NCBI RefSeq assembly: GCF_016862375.1 | Contig: NZ_BOMV01000115.1 | Coordinates: forward strand, 1-46,205 | Source: Paractinoplanes rishiriensis | Lineage (GTDB): Bacteria; Actinomycetota; Actinomycetes; Mycobacteriales; Micromonosporaceae | DNA: 46,205 nt | Direction of reading: 5' to 3' | Part shown: piece by piece, positions 1-7,164 of the stretch | How positions within the stretch are numbered: position 1 is the stretch's first letter | Layout: each line of letters starts with the position of its first letter | Notes under the pieces: model-generated | What the model saw: only the letters and a program-made list of their open reading frames with translations | Databases searched by the model: none | What the model was told of the DNA's origin: nothing | Translations under genes and position numbers: made by a program

Positions 1-193
1 CCGGCACCACGACCACCGAGGTGAGATCGACCACGGCAGCGGATCCGAGCTGGGCGCGTAGCCGGTCCACCGGTTCGTCGGTCACAGCCTGTGGTGCCCG
101 GCTCATCGCCTCGGCGTACTCCAGGACGTCGCGCACCAGCTCCGAGAACACGTCGACCGCCCGCCACCGCGTGTTCTGGCGCGCGTTCTCCAC
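1..193 (-). pseudogene. C-terminal fragment of a carboxymuconolactone decarboxylase/AhpD-like protein, cut by the window edge
   Basis: Read on the minus strand, codons from about position 163 down to 1 give DVFSELVRDVLEYAEAMS followed by a stretch reading VDRLRAQLG and VDLTSVVVVP. This spacing (LEYAEAMSR, then RLR, then VxLT) is characteristic of the C-terminal half of CMD/AhpD-like proteins. The preceding codons (193-164) do not resemble the expected Cys-x-x-x-His region, and the frame is closed by a stop at 362-364, so the catalytic N-terminal half appears to have been lost. A GTG at 193 is the only plausible start. The right-hand end of the gene lies outside the window. The call rests on motif recognition only, and a short intact gene of another kind cannot be excluded. 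Confidence 0.45.
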
Positions 194-477
194 GCACAAG
201 CCCTTTTCACGGTTGTCCCACTCCTGCAGCTTACCGCCCAGTTCGAAGCTGGGAACAGCACCGTGGGGTTGTGCCAGTAGACGCCCACCGCCATCGCTGC
301 GCCCAGTGACGTTCGGCGCTTCGCCACCTCGGCCTGCCGGCCCACGCCTGAGCTGTACGGGCTAGCCAGCCGACAACCGGCAGGCGACCCACCCGCACCT
401 CGAATGCAATCGTCCGGCCTCTTCTGGCCGTCGCGGTCGCCGACAGGAGTTACCAATCCTGATCGGCGACTTCGAAG

Positions 478-585
478 GGCTGGATCGTCCGCGGCCTGGT
501 CGAAGCCCACGGCGGCCGGGTCGACGTCCGCAACATCGTCGGCGGATGCCGCTTCGAGGTGCACCTGCCCTCCGCCCAGTCGTGA
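478..585 (+). pseudogene. C-terminal remnant of a sensor histidine kinase
   Basis: The plus-strand frame 478-585 reads GWIVRGLVEAHGGRVDVRN, then GGCRFEVHLPSA, then a TGA stop. This matches the extreme C-terminus of the HATPase_c domain of histidine kinases (LxIVRGLVEAHGGRV, then G-x-x-F-x-V-x-L-P). Nothing upstream in this frame resembles the rest of a kinase, and no start codon serves it. It therefore looks like a stranded 3' end left by a deletion. It ends 28 bases before the stop codon of the convergent sigma factor gene. Confidence 0.5.
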
Positions 586-613
586 GGTCCCGCTTACTCG
601 TGACCGCGGGCGC

Positions 614-1807
614 TCAACGGAGCAACGCGGCGCGGTGCGTGAGGTAACGCTGTTCGGGCAGGCTGGCGGTCATCCGGGCGGCGTTCAGGTAGGACTCGCG
701 GGCCGCGCCGGGTTCGCCGGCCAGTTCGAGCAGGTGGGCTCGGACGGCTTCCAGGCGGTGACTGTGGGAGAGCCGGTCGTCGGCGGCGAGGGTACCTAGT
801 ACGCCCAGACCGGCGGCGGGACCGTGAACCATCGCGACGGCGACGGCACGGCTGAGGGTGACCATGGGGCCGGGTGCGACCTGAACGAGCACGTCGTAGA
901 GGGCGAGGATCTGCAGCCAGTCGGTGTCGGCGGCGGTAGGGGCCTCGTCGTGCAGGGCGGCGATGGCGGCCTGGATCTGGTACTGGCCGACCGGGCCGGT
1001 GCCGAGGATACGGGTCAGCAGGCGTTGCCCTTCGGCGACCGCCGCCCGGTCCCACCGGTCGCGGCACTGGTCGGCCAAGGGCACCAGCGAGCCGTCTACG
1101 TCGGTGCGGGCGGCACGGCGAGCGTTGGTGAGCAACATGAGCGCAAGCAGCCCTGCGACCTCGGTTTCGAACGGCACCAGCCGGTGCAGCAGCCGGGTGA
1201 GCCGGATCGCCTCGGTGGCGAGATCCACCCGGGTGAAATTTGTATAGCCCTCGTTGAACAGCAGATACAGCACGTGCAACACCACGGCGAGGCGGCCGGC
1301 CCGCTCTGCCGGCGTGGGAGTTTCGAACCGGGCGCCGGCCTCGCGGATGCGCTGCTTGGCCCGCCTGATCCGCTGGGTCATGGTGGCCTCCGGCACGAGA
1401 AATGCCGCGGCGATCTGCGCGGTGCTGAGTCCACCCACCGCGCGCAGGGTGAGCGCGAGCTGCGAAGGCGGCGACAGCGCCGGGTGGCAGCACAGAAACA
1501 ACAGCACGAGCGTGTCGTCCGGCTCCCCCGCGCTCGGCTGATGGGTCGGGTCGAGCGCGACGGTTACCTCTCGTCGGCGCCGGGCGCTGTCGCTGCGCCA
1601 GTGATCGACCAGCACGCGGACGGCCACAGTGGTCAGCCACGCGCGGGGCCGTTCCGGTACACCATCGGCGGGCCACTGCCGCGTGGCCGCCAGTAATGCC
1701 TCCTGGACCGCATCCTCGCACGCGTCGAACTGGCGGTACCGGCGCACGAGCGCGCCGAGGACCTGCGGCGCCAGTTGGCGCAGCAGGTCCTCGAACGGTT
1801 CGGACAC
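614..1807 (-). CDS. ECF-type RNA polymerase sigma factor, ECF42-like with long C-terminal extension
   Basis: A 397-residue sigma factor. Region 2 lies in roughly the first 85 residues (FDACEDAVQEALLAATRQW). Region 4 lies at about residues 110-160, with a helix-turn-helix reading LSTAQIAAAFLVPEATMTQR. About 200 further helical residues follow, including the hallmark LFNEGYTNF. This size and architecture, together with the adjacent DGPF gene, fit the ECF42 group, which lacks an anti-sigma gene and is thought to be controlled through its C-terminal extension. The start is GTG at 1807, 9 bases after the stop of the upstream DGPF gene, so the two are very likely co-transcribed. Its likely target is the promoter of the same operon. 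The family assignment is confident. The inducing signal cannot be read from the sequence. Confidence 0.9.
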   Translation of the reverse strand: MSEPFEDLLRQLAPQVLGALVRRYRQFDACEDAVQEALLAATRQWPADGVPERPRAWLTTVAVRVLVDHWRSDSARRRREVTVALDPTHQPSAGEPDDTLVLLFLCCHPALSPPSQLALTLRAVGGLSTAQIAAAFLVPEATMTQRIRRAKQRIREAGARFETPTPAERAGRLAVVLHVLYLLFNEGYTNFTRVDLATEAIRLTRLLHRLVPFETEVAGLLALMLLTNARRAARTDVDGSLVPLADQCRDRWDRAAVAEGQRLLTRILGTGPVGQYQIQAAIAALHDEAPTAADTDWLQILALYDVLVQVAPGPMVTLSRAVAVAMVHGPAAGLGVLGTLAADDRLSHSHRLEAVRAHLLELAGEPGAARESYLNAARMTASLPEQRYLTHRAALLR

Positions 1808-1816
1808 CAGCGCCGG

Positions 1817-2179
1817 CTACATCTGCTCGGGCGATTCGTCCATGATCCGGCGAACCTCCACGGGGTATTGGGTCACCGCAACCACCTGCGACGCGATCTG
1901 CACCGCCCGCTCGTAATCGCCTTCGATGATCCAGTACCCGGCTAGAGACTCTTTGATCTCGGCGAACGGGCCGTCCGTCGATGCGGGTGCTCCGTCGGCG
2001 AACCGTACGGTGGTAGCCCCGCTCGGATCGGTCAGATGCCGGCTTTCCACCACCTCACCGGACTCACGCAGCTCCCCGTCCATGCCCATCATCGCCGTCT
2101 GCATCTCGGTGATCCAGTGCGGGCTGCGATCGGCGAGCGAGGCCCCCAGGCCACCGAACATCATGATCATGTATTTCAT
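1817..2179 (-). CDS. DGPF/YCII-related domain protein, partner of the ECF42 sigma factor
   Basis: A 120-residue protein beginning MKYMIMMFGG with the signature STDGPFAEIKESLAGYW, which defines the DGPF (YCII-related) family. The ATG at 2179 is preceded by GGAGACACC, a good ribosome binding site, and is preferred over any upstream in-frame start. The gene is immediately upstream of, and co-directional with, the sigma factor (9-base gap). The conserved pairing of ECF42 sigma factors with DGPF proteins is established in actinobacteria and proteobacteria. The biochemical role of DGPF proteins is unproven. They have a ferredoxin-like fold and are usually proposed to be small enzymes or ligand-binding proteins. 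The sequence is full length with no sign of damage. Confidence 0.88.
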   Translation of the reverse strand: MKYMIMMFGGLGASLADRSPHWITEMQTAMMGMDGELRESGEVVESRHLTDPSGATTVRFADGAPASTDGPFAEIKESLAGYWIIEGDYERAVQIASQVVAVTQYPVEVRRIMDESPEQM

Positions 2180-2205
2180 GGGTGTCTCCTTCCGTCCGCC
2201 GAACG

Positions 2206-2233
2206 GTCGGAACGGGCCGCCCGGATCCCGACA
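2206..2233 (-). promoter_or_regulatory. Possible ECF42-type promoter of the DGPF-sigma operon
   Basis: On the minus strand a TGTCGG hexamer (2233-2228) is followed after 18 bases by CGAC (2209-2206), about 27 bases before the DGPF start codon. ECF42 promoters are described with a TGTCGA-like -35 and a CGA/TC-like -10, so this would fit autoregulation. The -35 has one mismatch and the spacing is only approximate. Confidence 0.33.
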
Positions 2234-2294
2234 TCCGCGCACCAGAAATTTTGTCCCCGACCGGTACCCGGACACCAGCCCGTAGCATGCAGGC

Positions 2295-2732
2295 GTGGCC
2301 GTCGACGTGGTTACCGAGATTGTGATCGACCGCCCGCGCGCGGCGGTCGCCGCGTACGCCGGTGACCCGTCGAACGCTACCCACTGGTATGCCAACATCC
2401 ACTCGGTGAATTGGCATACCAAGCCGCCAGTGCAGGTCGGCTCGGCCGTGGACTTCGTCGCCCGGTTCCTCGGCCGTCGGCTGGCCTACACGTACGAGGT
2501 CATCGAGCTCGTGCCGGGCGAACGGCTGGTCATGCGGACTGCGCAAGGCCCATTCCCCATGGAAACCACCTACACATGGCAGCCGGTTGATCCGGGCCGG
2601 ACCCGGATGACATTGCGTAATCAGGGCGAGCCGGCCGGGTTCGGGAATGTCACCGCTCCGATGCTGGCGGCGGCGATGCGCCGCGCGAATCGGAAAGACC
2701 TCGCCCGGCTCAAGCAGATCCTGGAGAAGTAG
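2295..2732 (+). CDS. SRPBCC family protein (polyketide cyclase/START-like fold)
   Basis: A 145-residue protein beginning MAVDVVTEIVIDRPRAAVAA. It shows the family pattern of a first beta strand followed by a helical segment (Y-A-G-D-P-S-N-A-T-H-W-Y), a central VDFVARFLGRRLAYTYEVIEL strand pair, the LVPGERLVMRT segment, and a C-terminal long helix (RANRKDLARLKQILEK) typical of START/SRPBCC proteins. The start is GTG at 2295. It is transcribed divergently from the DGPF-sigma operon with 115 bases between start codons. The fold binds hydrophobic ligands, and family members range from cyclases to transport and stress proteins. The ligand is not predictable here. It is intact and of normal length. 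Confidence 0.85.
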   Translation: MAVDVVTEIVIDRPRAAVAAYAGDPSNATHWYANIHSVNWHTKPPVQVGSAVDFVARFLGRRLAYTYEVIELVPGERLVMRTAQGPFPMETTYTWQPVDPGRTRMTLRNQGEPAGFGNVTAPMLAAAMRRANRKDLARLKQILEK

Positions 2733-2741
2733 TTCGCAGGA

Positions 2742-3143
2742 TCACAGGGCGCGCATGCGATTGTTACGGGCGTCGTGGGTCAGCTCCGCCAGGCCGAGCT
2801 CCTCCAGCAGCGGCGGCAGGTACATACCGAACCGGCCGCGGTAACCCTTGCGCAGCCCGTACCACCCGCCTACCGGGTTGTCCGGTGAGCGGCCCCACGC
2901 CTCGACCGTGCCGTCCGCGACGGGCTTGTTCTCGTCGGCGGCGCCGAGCGGCACCCAGTCACCCAGCTCCCGAAGCCACGCGTGCAGGTCCTCGACCGCG
3001 CGCAACTGATACGTCAATCTGGTCGAGCCGACCTGGCAGACCAGCGCGGCCGGATCGGCGGCCTCGTCGCGGTACATCGTGTACTCCGACGACCCCGGCG
3101 GCGTCCGCAGCAGCCACGGATCGTCCTTGGTCCCTGCCGCCAT
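2742..3143 (-). CDS. Conserved actinobacterial protein of unknown function (possibly the DUF6855 family)
   Basis: A 133-residue protein with the conserved-looking blocks GTKDDPWLL, SSEYTMYRDE, WVPLGAADE, WGRSPDNPVGGWYGLRKGYR and a HDARNNRMRAL end. I recognise it as a recurrent actinobacterial family, possibly DUF6855, but have no functional information. The ATG at 3143 is chosen because GGAGAGG lies 6 bases upstream. An in-frame GTG at 3149 overlaps that ribosome binding site. It is convergent with the SRPBCC gene (9 bases between stops). No signal peptide or membrane segment is visible, so it is probably cytoplasmic. It is intact. Confidence 0.72.
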   Translation of the reverse strand: MAAGTKDDPWLLRTPPGSSEYTMYRDEAADPAALVCQVGSTRLTYQLRAVEDLHAWLRELGDWVPLGAADENKPVADGTVEAWGRSPDNPVGGWYGLRKGYRGRFGMYLPPLLEELGLAELTHDARNNRMRAL

Positions 3144-3355
3144 GAGCACCTCTCCCGTCGCGCCGACCGCCCGACTTTAGGTCACAGGGTGCCGTCGGCG
3201 GGTGGGAACGGCGCTGTGGACGCTGATCAGGCCGGCACATTCCTTCGTAGGAGGGAGCCGACCGAACCGTCATAGGGCATCCGGCAGGTCGAAGGCGGGA
3301 GACATGGCCGGGTCGGGGACTCCGGGGACGCCGGCACAGGCCGTGGCTCCCGTAT

Positions 3356-3387
3356 CCTAAGGGCCCGGCGATGAATTAGGTGGTCGG
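3356..3387 (+). repeat. Left terminal inverted repeat of the ISAzo13-type element
   Basis: This 32-bp sequence begins CCTAAGGGCCCGGCGATGAA. Its inverted copy at 4652-4683 differs at two positions. It includes the end of the transposase reading frame (stop codon at 3376-3378). Confidence 0.88.
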
Positions 3388-4620
3388 TTCCAGCTCGATT
3401 GTCTGGTTTCGTAACGCTTCTGGGATCGGTCCAGGGTGGATGACGTAGTTCCACTCGCCGTGGAAGGCGTATCGCTGGACCGGAACGGCTTTGATCTGCG
3501 CGTCGCTGACTCGGATTCCGGTGGGGTACTGGTTGGTGTCCATGACTGCGGCGACGGTCAACCCGGTCTCGGTCGTGGTCGCGGCGATCGTCTCCACGAT
3601 GACCTGGTAGTCGGTCAGTGGCCGGCCGCGCCAGTTCATCGAGATGAACGAGAACAGGCGGTGTTCGACCTTGTTCCACTTCGAGGTGCCGGGCGGGAAA
3701 TGACAGACCGTGATCTGCAGGCCGGTCTGCGCCGCGAGCGCGGCGATCTCAACCTTGAACGCCCGCGGCCGGTTACCGTTGGAGCCGCCGCAGTCCGCGG
3801 TGAGCAGTAGCCGGCTGCTGTTCGGATATCGGTCCCGGCCGACAGTGTCCCACCAGGTGCGGATCGCGTTGACCGCGAAAGCAGCCGTGTCGTGATCCAC
3901 CCCGACGGTGACGAACCCGGTATCGGCGCCGATGTCATAGACCCCGTACGGAATCGCGCGCGGCACGCCGCTGGGGAAGTCATGACCGTTGACCTGCACG
4001 GGCTGACCGGTCGGCTGCCATTCCCGGCCGGTTTTCGCGTACTCACCGACCAGTTCTTTCTTCTTCGTGTCCACGCTGATCACCGGGTCACCGGCGTCCA
4101 GGAACGTGGCGGCGAGAGCGTTGATGTGGGCGAACTGGGCATCACGGTCGGGATGCCCAGCGCCTTCCTTCGTCTTGAACACCGCTTGCAGCCGATACCC
4201 CGCCTGTTTCAGCAGCCGGGCCACGGTCTTCTTACTGACGGTGAAACCCTCGGCATACAAGCCTTTCATCAACTGAGCCAAAGATTTTGTGGTCCACCGC
4301 AACGGCGACGTCGGATCCCCGCGAGTTTCCGGCGAGACCAACGCGTCCAACGCCTCGACGATGCCCGGCTGAGCCTGTTCCACCGAAGGGCGGCCCGCGC
4401 CCGGCGCCCGCACCCGCCCGTCCGGCTCAACACCCGCCCGGACCTCACTCACCCCGGCCTGCACCGTGGTCCGCGAGGCCCCCGACAACTGGGCCACCAA
4501 CGCGATCCCGCCCCGGCCGATCGCCACGGCCTCAGCACCCAGCAGCAACCGCCACTGCCGCTCATCCAGATGCGGCCGCAGCACAGCCAGCTTCACCGCT
4601 AGGGCATCCTCACTCATCAC
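3376..4620 (-). CDS. ISAzo13 family DDE transposase
   Basis: A 414-residue transposase, full length for the family. An N-terminal helix-turn-helix region (residues about 10-75) reads LVAQLSGASRTTVQAGVSEV. The catalytic core shows VISVDTKKKELVGEY (first Asp), LLLTADCGGSNGNR (second Asp) and WNKVEHRLFSFI (Glu), the DDE triad as arranged in ISAzo13/Rhodopirellula-type transposases. It would excise and insert the element bounded by the flanking inverted repeats. The start is ATG at 4620, with a second ATG immediately following. The reading frame is intact and both ends are present, so the element may still be active. Its base composition does not stand out from its surroundings. Confidence 0.92.
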   Translation of the reverse strand: MMSEDALAVKLAVLRPHLDERQWRLLLGAEAVAIGRGGIALVAQLSGASRTTVQAGVSEVRAGVEPDGRVRAPGAGRPSVEQAQPGIVEALDALVSPETRGDPTSPLRWTTKSLAQLMKGLYAEGFTVSKKTVARLLKQAGYRLQAVFKTKEGAGHPDRDAQFAHINALAATFLDAGDPVISVDTKKKELVGEYAKTGREWQPTGQPVQVNGHDFPSGVPRAIPYGVYDIGADTGFVTVGVDHDTAAFAVNAIRTWWDTVGRDRYPNSSRLLLTADCGGSNGNRPRAFKVEIAALAAQTGLQITVCHFPPGTSKWNKVEHRLFSFISMNWRGRPLTDYQVIVETIAATTTETGLTVAAVMDTNQYPTGIRVSDAQIKAVPVQRYAFHGEWNYVIHPGPIPEALRNQTIELEPTT

Positions 4621-4651
4621 ACCGAACCCAACGAGCCGATCATGAAAACCG

Positions 4652-4683
4652 CCGACCAGCTAATTCATCGTCGGGCCCTTAGG
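4652..4683 (-). repeat. Right terminal inverted repeat of the ISAzo13-type element
   Basis: Inverted copy of the 3356-3387 repeat. Read on the minus strand it begins CCTAAGGGCCCGACGATGAA. The IS630-type remnant starts directly beyond it. Confidence 0.88.
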
Positions 4684-4895
4684 GTCCAGCGCGCGTAAAC
4701 CGCTCTCGTTGAACGCGTGGATCACGTCACGCACGGTGTCCTCTGCGCGGCGACCAGACGAGCGATCGAGGACACCGGTGTTCCGGACGCCGACGCCATG
4801 ATGATCAACGCCCGGCGCACCCGGACGGAATCGTGTTTCCCTCGCCGCACGAGTTGCTGGACGCCGTCCGGCGTGTCACCGACCCGGCGAAACGT
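4684..4895 (-). pseudogene. Truncated, frameshifted IS630-type transposase (N-terminal part)
   Basis: On the minus strand one frame reads LVRRGKHDSVRVRRALIIMA, then SASGTPVSSIARLVAA. The following codons shift frame to read EDTVRDVIHAFNESGLRALD-P, exactly where the ISAzo13 end begins. This is the N-terminal double helix-turn-helix region of IS630-family transposases, which normally continues LDPRWAGGR. The catalytic part is absent on the other side of the insertion sequence. The fragment is therefore both frameshifted and truncated, and non-functional. No proper start codon is visible. Confidence 0.7.
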
Positions 4896-4984
4896 TCATG
4901 GTCAACGCACTAGGACCCGTTGCATCGAGCGCACCCCTGCCGTGTCCGAGCCGGAGGTCGCTGGCCGGGAAGCGTCACGCGGCA

Positions 4985-5014
4985 TTGACCGAACCATTCA
5001 GCGGCACTTATGGT
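4985..5014 (+). promoter_or_regulatory. Predicted sigma-70-type promoter of the exported hydrolase gene
   Basis: TTGACC (4985-4990) and TATGGT (5009-5014) are separated by 18 bases, and the -10 ends about 41 bases before the ATG at 5056. The hexamers are close to consensus for a high-G+C actinobacterium. Confidence 0.45.
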
Positions 5015-5055
5015 CCGTCCAGCGGAACACAGGTTGACCGCGAAAGGTGACGCCC

Positions 5056-6936
5056 ATGACCACCATCGACCGCCGCCGACTTCTTCAGGGCACCGCCGGG
5101 ATCGCCGTGACCGCGGTGCTGACAACATCGACGTCCACCCCCGCGACGGCCTCCGCTGCCACGGTCGGCGAACCTCAGCCCCTCGACGGGCGCCCCTTCC
5201 CGGCTTACGACTACACCCGGGCCAACAAACTGCCGCGGGAGATGACCGGCTACTGGACCAAGTCGTTCGACATCGCCGGCCGCACGCGCACCGCGAAGGT
5301 GTACATCTCGCCGGAGACACCGATTAGGTCCTACTACACGGTCATCGCGGTACCGGACGGCGTGGACACCGCCGAGTTCCTGCACTCCTCCCGTTGGCGG
5401 GAGATAGCCGACGAACGCGAAGAGGGCCTGTTCATACTGGAACCCGGTCCGGACGGCTGGGACAGCGCCGAAGACGAGACCGGCTACGTGGACGCCGCGA
5501 TCTCCTTCTATCAGAACAATCGCTATTTCTCGATCTTCGGGCTGCACTATCTCGTCGGATATGCCCGCGGCGGGCCAGCCCTGGAGGCCTGGGCGGTGGC
5601 ACATCCGCTGCGAGTCGTCAGCCAGGTCTACATTGATTCACCGGGGCTGAGTGCCGCCTACCTGGCCTCATACGCGGCACGCGAGTTCGGTGGACAGACC
5701 GACGGCTACCTACCGGTCGAGTTTCCAAAAGGTTTCGATCTCGCCCGGTACGACGAAACGCCAGTGCCGACGTGGTACATCAACCCGGACCTGCGGACGG
5801 TCACAGCCAGCCTCTCCTATTGGAAACGCGCCAACGACACCGTGGCGTCCGGAGCCAGGCACGACACACTCGGCACGGTATATCGGCAACGCCGCGGATC
5901 CGACCGCTGGATGACATCCCATGCCGGGCCGATCTCGCTGGTCGCGGTCCAGCGCCGACCGGTCGGCTCCCGCCGGATCGTCGATTTCCTCACCGCGTAC
6001 ACCCGCTACGAGAACTTTTTCGCGTACGGCAACCAGCTATACGAACGTGCCGACTACGAACGGCTCGGCATCGAGGTCCACACCATGATGGTCGAGGGCT
6101 TCGTCAGGGAGTACCTCACCTACGTACCTCGTTCCGCCCGCCAGCTGTGGCGGAACAAAGCGCCCGTCCTGTTCGTGTGGCCGGGAAACAGCCAAACCGA
6201 CAAGGTGTTCCTCGACGCCACACAATGGTGGAAGGTCGCCGAACGGGAAGGCTTCATCCTCGTCGTAATCTGCGAACAGTACAGCAACACATCGGTGTCG
6301 GTCAGCCACCGCGACTCGAACACTTTTTATCGACAGCTGCGGGACACGATCACCGCACGCTACGACGTCGACACCACCAGGCTCTACTCCACCGGGCAAT
6401 CGGCCGGCAGCGCGGTCACGCAAAACCTCGCCATCGCCTTCCCGGAGTACTTCGCCGCGGTCGCGTCGACCTCCTTCACCGCTGCCCCGAACACCTCGGG
6501 AACCGTCACCATCGACGGCGTGGCGTATCCGGCCAGTGGCCGGATGATCCCCAACTACCAGATCTACGGCTACGGCGACCTAACGTTCCTCGACGGCACC
6601 CTGTGGGACGACGTGCAAAACTCCCTCGACAGTTGGGCGCAGTACCACCTGTCGGTCAACCGCCTCGCTCTGGCCGACGTCGACACCGTCGCCGGCCGGC
6701 GCAGCGGCTTCCACGATCGCTTCCAGAGCTGGACGTGGAAAGACCACCACACCGGCGTTCCAGTCCTCAAGCTGACAAGGAACCTTTACCGTTCCCACAA
6801 CACCACGGCCGAGGAGTCGCCGCTGCTGTGGGACTTTCTCAAGCACTACAGCCACGAGGCGGCCGCAGACGGCACGGTCACTCGCTTCTACAGCCCCTCG
6901 GCCTTCCGGCGCCGCGGTGACCGCAGGCGCTTGTGA
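5056..6936 (+). CDS. Tat-exported tandem alpha/beta-hydrolase (PHB depolymerase/LpqC-like esterase) with an inactive first domain
   Basis: A 626-residue protein. The N-terminus carries a twin-arginine signal (DRRRLLQG then a hydrophobic stretch ending ATASA). The ATG at 5056 is chosen because GAAAGG lies 8 bases upstream; an in-frame GTG at 5047 overlaps it. Two hydrolase-like halves follow. In the first, the nucleophile elbow is GYARG with Ala170 where serine should be. In the second it is TGQSAGS with Ser449, followed by EYFAAVAS and a C-terminal YRSHNTTAEESPLLWDF that probably supplies the histidine. This resembles PHB depolymerase-type esterases, acting outside the cell on an ester polymer or oligomer. 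The true substrate is unknown. A terminator-like hairpin follows, then the ThuA and PQQ-dehydrogenase genes in the same direction. Confidence 0.82.
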   Translation: MTTIDRRRLLQGTAGIAVTAVLTTSTSTPATASAATVGEPQPLDGRPFPAYDYTRANKLPREMTGYWTKSFDIAGRTRTAKVYISPETPIRSYYTVIAVPDGVDTAEFLHSSRWREIADEREEGLFILEPGPDGWDSAEDETGYVDAAISFYQNNRYFSIFGLHYLVGYARGGPALEAWAVAHPLRVVSQVYIDSPGLSAAYLASYAAREFGGQTDGYLPVEFPKGFDLARYDETPVPTWYINPDLRTVTASLSYWKRANDTVASGARHDTLGTVYRQRRGSDRWMTSHAGPISLVAVQRRPVGSRRIVDFLTAYTRYENFFAYGNQLYERADYERLGIEVHTMMVEGFVREYLTYVPRSARQLWRNKAPVLFVWPGNSQTDKVFLDATQWWKVAEREGFILVVICEQYSNTSVSVSHRDSNTFYRQLRDTITARYDVDTTRLYSTGQSAGSAVTQNLAIAFPEYFAAVASTSFTAAPNTSGTVTIDGVAYPASGRMIPNYQIYGYGDLTFLDGTLWDDVQNSLDSWAQYHLSVNRLALADVDTVAGRRSGFHDRFQSWTWKDHHTGVPVLKLTRNLYRSHNTTAEESPLLWDFLKHYSHEAAADGTVTRFYSPSAFRRRGDRRRL

Positions 6937-6953
6937 GCAGCTCGATGCGCGTC

Positions 6954-6978
6954 GCCGGTCCGCGACGGCCGGACCGGC
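6954..6978 (+). terminator. Hairpin terminator after the hydrolase gene
   Basis: A perfect 9-bp stem (GCCGGTCCG paired with CGGACCGGC) with a 7-base loop, followed by ATTGTTATT, 18 bases after the hydrolase stop codon. The T-rich tract after it is short but unusual for this G+C-rich sequence. Confidence 0.6.
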
Positions 6979-7122
6979 ATTGTTATTGACGTCCGGCGCG
7001 CTGAGCTCGAACCCGGTCGCCGTGTACCCCAGCGCAGGCCAGTCCACGGGCACCGGCCCCGCATGACGGCGCCCTGCCACGTCGATCGATCCATCCATGG
7101 CATCGCAGAGGAGCGAAGTCAT

Positions 7123-7164
7123 ATGCAACTGGAACCCATTTCCAGGCGAAGGCGTCCAACATGA
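7123..7164 (+). CDS. Possible 13-residue leader peptide coupled to the ThuA gene
   Basis: ATG at 7123 follows a strong GAGGAG ribosome binding site (7109-7114). The frame reads MQLEPISRRRRPT and ends with a TGA at 7162-7164, which overlaps the ThuA start codon as ATGA. The ThuA start itself has only a modest site (GAAGG). The arrangement suggests translational coupling or leader-type control. It may also be fortuitous. Confidence 0.3.
   Translation: MQLEPISRRRRPT

Larger units (their letters stand above)
3356..4683 (-). mobile_element. ISAzo13-type insertion sequence with 32-bp terminal inverted repeats
   Basis: A 1,328-bp element bounded by imperfect 32-bp inverted repeats (3356-3387 and 4652-4683) and carrying one transposase on the minus strand. 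The outer bases of both ends read CCTAAGGGCCC. The left repeat contains the transposase stop codon. I find no convincing direct target duplication: the three bases outside the left end are TAT and those outside the right end are GTC. The flanks may therefore have rearranged after insertion. It abuts a truncated IS630-type transposase on the right, so it probably inserted into or beside an older element. Confidence 0.88.

Noticed and set aside
594..1721. Long open frames opposite or beside the sigma factor and other genes
   Set aside because: They are Arg/Ala/Pro-rich shadows created by G+C-biased third positions, without domains or ribosome binding sites.
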